Source: Escarpia spicata
Taxonomy: Eukaryota > Annelida > Polychaeta > Sabellida > Siboglinidae
Direction of reading: 5' to 3'
NCBI GenBank assembly: GCA_963995525.1
Contig: OZ023205.1
Coordinates: forward strand, 59,350,000 to 59,413,999
DNA length: 64,000 nt
This document shows positions 58,460-64,000 of the stretch, in pieces. Each line of letters begins with the position of its first letter. The first letter of the stretch is position 1. The notes beneath the pieces were generated by a model. That model worked only from the letters and a program-made list of their open reading frames with translations, was not told the origin of the DNA and made no database searches. Both the position numbers and the translations under genes were made by a program.

Positions 58460-59520
58460 ATGACAGATTACACACACTCACACACAGAAGACAGTTTCCG
58501 AGAGTATACATGTATAAATTATGTTTGTTGTGACATAAATTTTCGCGCTAATGCAATATACTTCTCAAACTTTTAAAGTTTGCGGCACATATTATAGCTT
58601 GATCCTCGCGGCACACTGAGTCGTGTGTTTCAAAATGCCCGTTATGGTGGCGGATGGAATTGACAAATTCATCGTCTTATACCACTATTCTCACTCTTGA
58701 TAAAGAGTGTTTGTTGGTTGGGATAGATAGGGCTAGAGGACCTCTCGTTGTAACACCAGTAACCAGATATATGAGAATTAACCTCCTTTGTCCTGACAGC
58801 CCTTTTAATAGTTTTGGTGTCTGATTCTGATAAAAAATCAAGATTCCAACTTTGTTGTATTTGATTCATTATTTCATCAAAGTGACACAAGAGAATGCTA
58901 AAAACAGACTGTCATCAAAGGGAATAAAAACATGTATGGCTTGAATTCATATTATATTACATCCTGCTATCTATTTCCATGTCCACCAAGCCAAAAAAAA
59001 GAAAAAAATCAATGAATTAGAAATTCCACATTTAATGCAGTGCATCCAGACATTTCCGAATATGCATATTTTTTGCGCGCTTTTCGAGATGCCGAGATGT
59101 GACGTCACATATGATCCATAGTCGCATCAGGCCGACCCTTTCCATGCATTCAGAGCATGTTTACAAGGATAGCTTTTGGATCGAAACGAACATCAAAATG
59201 AGTTATGCGATATTCCGATGTAATACAAACACTAGTCATCTTAGAGGAACAAGCAGTTATCTTACGGTTTCACATGAATCCAATTTTATTCAAAACAATG
59301 AATGCGAATGAGCCTACAAGTCGACTAGGTTTCGCCGAGCTTGGGCTCGTTTTTAGAATAATTATATCGGATGCAACCAACGGGAAATAATCTACCCCAA
59401 TAAACATACATAACAAACATATTGTATCCAGCTACAGAAAGTAACGTGTATAAGTGTAAAATATCGACATATGAAGGAGGAGTTGTACAATTTATCATAA
59501 CAACCTAAATCAGTCAGCAA
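58460..59520. other. No recognised feature
   Basis: Presumed intronic or intergenic sequence. Confidence 0.5.
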
Positions 59521-59525
59521 ATTTC

Positions 59526-59612
59526 TGTCGGTCCTGCTAGCTCAGTTGGTAAAGGCGTTGGTTCCTTGGCATTTATTTTATAATCGGTCAACGCCGGTTC
59601 AATCCCGACACC
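59526..59612 (+). tRNA. tRNA-like sequence (probably a pseudogene or SINE head)
   Basis: A box TAGCTCAGTTGG (59538-59549) and B box GGTTCAATCC match the RNA polymerase III internal promoter consensus. An outer stem TGTCGG/CCGACA (59526-59531 with 59605-59610) and an anticodon-arm-like stem GCGTTG/CAACGC are present, with an oversized loop of about 29 bases where the anticodon loop should be. The T arm and the outer stem compete for the same bases, so a standard cloverleaf does not form. No anticodon is assigned. Confidence 0.35.
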
Positions 59613-59645
59613 AAACCATTGATTTTCTTTACACTTTTTTTGTTT

Positions 59646-60036
59646 ATGTTTTCACCAAGTAATATAAACCAAATAATTTGTTATACTATGATGCACTGTT
59701 TGTAAATATTTTTTATAGTAATTATTTATTCGCCACAAAAAATTAAAACATGGGAATTATATAATGATGTTTCTAAATTTTATTGATCCAAAAAAATGTA
59801 ATGTTATGGATTCATAATTTATTAACTGTATGTATATATATATATATATTGTACGGTAATATATTGTAATTATATATGTGAAAACAAATGATGATAAATA
59901 AAATTTAGAAACATCGTTATATATAATTACCATATTTTCATTTTTGTGGCGAATAAATAATTACTAAAAAGATATTTACAAACAGTGCATCATAGTATAA
60001 TAAATGATTTGGTTTTGTATTACTTGGTGAAAACAT
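59646..60036. mobile_element. Large foldback element (about 140-bp inverted arms)
   Basis: The arm 59646-59785 (atgttttcaccaagtaatat … ttctaaattttatt) is repeated inverted at 59897-60036 (aataaaatttagaaacatcg … ttacttggtgaaaacat) with roughly 90% identity by eye and a spacer of about 110 bp that contains a TA run. No ORF. A MITE or foldback transposon is the simplest explanation. Confidence 0.8.
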
Positions 60037-60044
60037 TTTTTAAA

Positions 60045-60200
60045 AATCATGACAAACTGAAGGAACAAGTTGAACAGGATAGGTGAGAGCAGGCAGCCTC
60101 ACTCCTATTTCAACTTTGAACCAATCTGTCAACTGACCATTGATTGTAACAGCATATTCGACATTCTCATACATGGCCTCAATCAGTGATGTCATTTTGG
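60045..60200 (-). mobile_element. LINE reverse transcriptase fragment
   Basis: The minus strand reads IPKMTSLIEAMYENVEYAVT, then INGQLTDWFKVEIGVR and, after a one-base shift, GCLLSPILFNLFLQFVM. LTxWFxVxxGVRQGCLLSPxLFNLF is a hallmark of LINE RT (motif B region). Adjacent to the foldback on one side and the 90-bp repeat on the other. Confidence 0.85.
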
Positions 60201-60204
60201 GATA

Positions 60205-60412
60205 CACCCCAACAAATCTTCATCAGTAATGTAAGTTGTCCACTGATCAGATGGGGGCGGTTTACGGAACTTCCATGGCAAGTAACCGTTCAAAGTTACA
60301 CTATCTTCATCAGTAATGTAAGTTGTCCACTGATCAGATGAGAACGGTTTACGTAACTTTAATGGCAAGTAACCATTCAAAGTTACTTTATGTTGATCAG
60401 ATATTTGGTAGG
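60205..60412. repeat. 90-bp tandem duplication, about 2.3 copies
   Basis: Unit includes 'tcttcatcagtaatgtaagt', 'tgtccactgatcagatg', 'ggcaagtaaccattcaaagt'. On the minus strand the frame stays open through both copies and joins the RT frame below: VTLNGYLPLKLRKPFSSDQW, then TTYITDED, twice. Confidence 0.9.
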
Positions 60413-60600
60413 AATACTTTATGAAAATGTTCTGTGTGTGTGGTGTCATCTGGCAAGTAATGTCAAACTAACGACTTTGTTGCTTGTGTTTTGACATTAC
60501 AAACTACCAAGATATTGCTTCCAGAGGATAGGTAATTTTGCTAATAATTGTAATTGTCTTTGAACTTGCATGTATTTGTATGATTATATATATTTTACAG

Positions 60601-60789
60601 AACCAGAACATATGAAAATGAGATAAAAACTCCTGCATCATCAGAGGCTGAACTACAGAAAGTATGTGCATGCATGTGTGACATGTTCACAATTTTTGTT
60701 TTAAGAAAACTAACACATGACAAGCCTTGCCATTTAAAGGTAGCTAGCTGTCTGATGAAGATTGTCGATAGCAGACACAGCAAAAAAAG
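60601..60789 (+). CDS. Candidate exon, unrecognised gene
   Basis: There is an acceptor 'atatattttacag', a donor AG then gtaaat, and 189 bp open in one frame (phase 2 in, phase 2 out): TRTYENEIKTPASSEAELQK, then VCACMCDMFTIFVLRKL, then THDKPCHLKVASCLMKIVDS. It has no start codon of its own and lies between two good splice sites. Phase out fits the next candidate exon (61071). A shorter version using an internal donor (AAA-gtatgt at 60662) is possible. Family not recognised. Confidence 0.35.
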
Positions 60790-61070
60790 GTAAATTGACT
60801 GGAAAATAAGCAAGAAATATTACCAATTTGTACCTTGCAGTCCGATGAACCTCTTCACTCAAATGACTATTGATTTAATATAAATATGCTTTTTTGTTTA
60901 TTCCATTGTTTATAATGTTAATTACGTATACAAATATAGCAGTAAGCACTGGACTTAGATTACTAAATTTGGTGTGAAGTTTCTCCATACAACTCCAGTA
61001 AAAGCCACCAAGTAACTTATTTATTTGTCAAACACCTTTTCTAATAGCAAGTGTGTTTTTTCTTTAACAG

Positions 61071-61128
61071 ATGCGGTAGCAGAGGGAATTTGAACATCCC
61101 GAACTACCTGAAGGGTGCAAGACCCAAG
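61071..61128 (+). CDS. Candidate exon following 60601-60789
   Basis: A strong acceptor (gtgttttttctttaacag) and a donor AAG then gtaatt. The 58 bp read CGSRGNLNIPNYLKGARPK when the first base completes a split Arg codon from the previous exon. Phase match with 60789 supports a shared gene, probably continuing right beyond the repeat block. Confidence 0.35.
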
Positions 61129-61129
61129 G

Positions 61130-61796
61130 TAATTCTCACCTCAGTTCTTGTTACTTACAATCAGCTCCTACACCTTGGACCAGTTTCATAAAACATTCGT
61201 ACATATAAACCTCTTTCCAGCTTCAGATATTGAAATTTGATTTGATTCAGAAAATATTAATGTTATTTTGCGCGCAGAAACTTGCCAAGTGATTTTTTTT
61301 AATGGTGGATTGCCCTGAAACTGTTGGCATGTTTGTCCAGCTTGAGTATACTATGAATATATATTTTATTGCACTAAAATTAGTATTGTTGTAGCATGTA
61401 GATGTTTATCAGGAAATCCGGTTTATGGTCATATTGTTGAGTGTGGATGTTGTGTAAAGGGAGACAACCAATGAACTAAAAAAAAAATTAGAAAGTAGAG
61501 TCAATAATTTTTCACCATATTTTATATTTTTTGTTTGATGGTAGTTATCTTTGAAGGGGAAGAAAAGCCACTCAATTTAAACAAGCCCTTGTACACACAG
61601 TTCCAAATGTACATTCCTGGATAGCATCTATGCCCAAACCCCTCCCCGACTGGTTGCAACCACCCGATCATTCCACCAAAATCTGGGACGATTCAGTTAA
61701 GTGTTTGTTGGGGAGAAATATTCATGTTTTTCAAATTTAGCAGCAAGCCAATGTAGTGGGAATCTAAGGGAGGTAGCTTGAACAAATCTAAAATAC
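61130..61796. other. No recognised feature
   Basis: Probably intronic. It ends at the abrupt start of a truncated K module. Confidence 0.5.
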
Positions 61797-61847
61797 TATA
61801 CATTTTCGTACTGTAAACGTACAGGACCACCATTAGAAGTTGGTGAG

Positions 61848-62081
61848 TTATCTATGTATTAACACGCTAACATTGGAGTCTTGTAAGTGTATCTCCTTCG
61901 AGACATCAAGGTCTACTCGCATCTTGCTATGTTCATATGTTGGCATGAATGGCTTGTTTAGACCATTGGCCTCTGATCCACCAATTGACGATGCATTTGA
62001 GAAAATACAACGATAGGTTTCTTTAGAGTTATTTACTTTTATGTCTTTTATATGCATGACTTTCCGGATAGTCTTTTTCAT
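61848..62081 (-). other. Intact 77-codon frame of K copy 7
   Basis: MKKTIRKVMHIKDIKVNNSK…GGSEANGLNKPFMPTYEHSK…VSVLIHR, stop. The same frame is open at 8993-8760 (-), 41188-41421, 43474-43707 and 45698-45922 (+). It is broken in K copies 1 and 2. No family recognised. Confidence 0.3.
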
Positions 62082-62143
62082 TCAATTGAGTGGTGATTCA
62101 CCACATGACACCAATGTAAATTAGTGGTTTGTAGATGCATCGG

Positions 62144-62199
<56 letters not shown>

Positions 62200-62404
62200 A
62201 GAATGAGAGAGAGAGAGAGAGAGAGGGAGTGAGAGAGAAGGAGGGAGGGACAGAGAGATGGATGGAAGGAGAACGAGAGAGAGAGAGAGAGAGGTAGGGA
62301 TAGTAAGAGGGGGGTAGGGAAAGAGGGATTGAGTGACACAGAGAGAGAGAGGGAGGGATGGAAGGGGAGGGAGGGAGGGAGAGAGAGAGAGGGGGGAGTG
62401 AGAG

Positions 62405-62488
62405 AGAGGGAGGGAGGGAGGGAGGGAGGGAGGGAGGGAGGGAGGGAGGGAGGGAGGGAGGGAGGGAGGGAGGGAGGGAGGGAGGGAG
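62405..62488. repeat. Perfect GGGA tetranucleotide run
   Basis: About 21 units inside the GA tract, the equivalent of 5585-5672. Confidence 0.95.
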
Positions 62489-62625
62489 AGATGGATGGAA
62501 GGAGAGCGAGAGAGAGGGAGGGAGAGTGAGTGGGGGGTAGGGAAAGAGGGATTGAGAGACAGTGAGAGAGAGGGAGGAATGGAGGGAGGGAAGAGATCAC
62601 TATATTCATCTGTACTGCCTCCCAG

Positions 62626-62772
62626 CATGAAAAGAAGAGCAACAAGGGTCATGACCACCACTCCAAAGATGATAGTCCCAGTCTCCTCATCGCCACGGCC
62701 AATGGTACTGACCAGACAATGACCCCTGATGATATGCCACTGACCTCTGACATCAATCACGTTGCCGAAAAG
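62626..62772 (+). other. E module copy 15 (N type)
   Basis: 147 bp, intact frame and splice signals. One Pro-to-Thr change (DQTMTPDD). Confidence 0.5.
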
Positions 62773-63248
62773 GTAATCTTGAAAGTACTACAAACTACTT
62801 CATTTGATTTTTTTTGCACAAACATGGCAGTAGGTTCTCTCTTTAGAAATTTAGGATCAACCTTTTACTCAGTCCTATTGTTACGGTAGAAAACTTCAGT
62901 TATATGACAGTTGTGCCTTTTTGCTATTGGCATGAACTTTGAATTGTACTGATGTAGTAGTTTGACTGACATTTGACATTGTTCCAAACTTCCAAAATCC
63001 TTTATGAGCACCCATGCCTGCGCATTTTCTCTTCAGTGCTATATAGTGCTGAAGAGAGAGGGGGGAGTGAGAGGGAGCGAGGGAGGGAGGGAGTAAATAA
63101 AGGAGGGAAGGAGGGAGGGAGGGGTGGAGGTAGAGGGATGGAGAGAGACCGAGAGGGGAGAGGGAGGGAGGGAGGATGGGAGGGAGGGAGAACGAGAGAG
63201 AGAGAAAGAAATAGAGAGATCACTATATTCATCTGTATTGCCTCCCAG

Positions 63249-63434
63249 CATGAAAAGAAGAGCAAGAAGAGTCACCACCACCACTCCAAAGATGACAGTC
63301 CCAGTCTCCTCATCGCCACGGCCAATGGTACTGACCAGCCAATGACCCCTGATGATATGCCAGTGACATCTGACCAGCCAATGACCACTGATGATATGCC
63401 AGTGACCTCTGACATGAATCATGTTGCCGAAAAG
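63249..63434 (+). other. E module copy 16 (K type, +39 bp in frame)
   Basis: 186 bp: a 39-bp internal tandem duplication adds 13 codons (DMPVTSDQPMTTDDMPVTSD) without breaking the frame. Both splice signals kept. Confidence 0.5.
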
Positions 63435-63925
63435 GTAATCTTGAAAGTACTACAAACTACTTAATTTGATTTTTCTTGCATGAACATGGCAGTAGGTTCT
63501 CTCTTTAGAAATTTAGGAACAACTTTTTACTCAGTCCTATTATTACGGTAGAAAACTTCAATTATATGACAGTTGTGCCTTTTTGCTATTGGCATGAACT
63601 TTGAACTGTACTGATGTAGTAGTTTGACTGACATTTGACATTGTTCCAAACTTCCAAAATCCTTTATGAGCACCCATGCCTGCTGATTTTCTCTTCAGTG
63701 CTATATAGTGCTGAAGAGACAGGGGGGAGTGAGAGACAGGGATGGAGGGAGGGATGGAATAAAGGAGGGAAGGAGGGAGGGAGGGTTGGAGGTAGAGGGA
63801 GGGAGAGAGACCGAGAGGGGGGAGGGAGGGAGGGAGGGAGGGAGGGAGAACGAGAGAGAAAGAAATAGAGAGATCACTATATTCATATGTATTTGTTTCT
63901 CAGAAATAGCATGGTGAATTAGCAA

Positions 63926-64000
63926 CACAGAGGTGAGCCTGTAGTAACACTGCCAGTACATGACAGCCAACACATATAGGTGAGCCTGTAGCAACACTGC
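63926..64000. repeat. M minisatellite, array 7 (cut by window end)
   Basis: About one and a half 47-bp units are visible. Confidence 0.9.

Larger units (their letters stand above)
61797..64000 (+). repeat. Composite repeat array, right block (runs off the window)
   Basis: K (5'-truncated, 61797-62150), GA tract, E 62626, Q, GA, E 63249, Q, GA, M from 63926. + orientation, as in the left block. The start of K is cut at 'actatacattttcgtactg', which matches the middle of full-length K copies. Confidence 0.93.

Noticed and set aside
59526..59612. A functional intron-containing tRNA gene
   Set aside because: A and B boxes are good, but a consistent acceptor stem and T arm cannot both form and no anticodon can be placed.

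Overview
This looks like a stretch of an animal nuclear genome, probably a marine invertebrate (a lancelet, mollusc or similar; the species cannot be read from the sequence). There is no bacterial gene organisation. Coding sequence is sparse and split by introns. The window is full of simple repeats, minisatellites and decayed retroelements. The only host gene I recognise with confidence is the C-terminal end of a NOX2-like NADPH oxidase, in three spliced exons on the + strand between 10,581 and 13,459.

The dominant structure is a family of composite repeats in three blocks: 1-9,505 (+ orientation), 38,757-47,644 (inverted) and 61,797-64,000 (+, running off the end). Each block is built from the same modules. 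E is a 147-bp exon-like module with an acceptor and a donor, open in one frame in every copy. Q is a roughly 150-bp block ending in a conserved palindrome. M is a 47-bp-unit minisatellite. K is a roughly 530-bp single-copy-like block. These are joined by long GA/CT tracts. The left block is a higher-order repeat of about 3.7-3.9 kb, and the middle block contains a shorter form of about 2.25 kb. There are 16 whole or partial E modules, and their only length differences are -3 and +39 bp, so the frame is kept.

Layout: 1-9,505 composite array; 9,585-10,132 LINE 3' end; 10,216-13,700 NOX exons with SINE and MITE insertions in introns; 13.7-16.3 kb nothing recognised; 16.3-19.5 kb a possible minus-strand terminal exon, LINE fragments, and 45-bp and 33-bp minisatellites; 19.9-23.1 kb TA and CA tracts and a LINE tail; 23.39-25.96 kb a decayed Penelope-like element with long direct terminal repeats; 27.2-29.5 kb two more LINE remnants; 29.8-30.8 kb a 52-bp minisatellite and a roughly 565-bp GT tract; 31.1-33.9 kb two copies of a 450-bp terminal-inverted-repeat element; 34.2-37.3 kb further tandem repeats, including an 81-bp minisatellite; 37.4-38.6 kb a possible minus-strand secreted or extracellular gene fragment; 38.76-47.64 kb inverted composite array; 48.1-55.5 kb tandem duplications, LINE fragments and a SINE; 57.4-61.1 kb candidate exons of an unrecognised gene, a tRNA-like sequence, a large foldback and an RT remnant; 61.8-64 kb composite array again.

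Nothing here shows genes acting together in a pathway. The most unusual feature is the tandem and inverted amplification of an intact exon-like module inside repeat arrays that start about 1 kb upstream of the NOX exons. I infer that the left array could lie in an intron of that gene or in a neighbouring tandem gene, but no transcript evidence is available.
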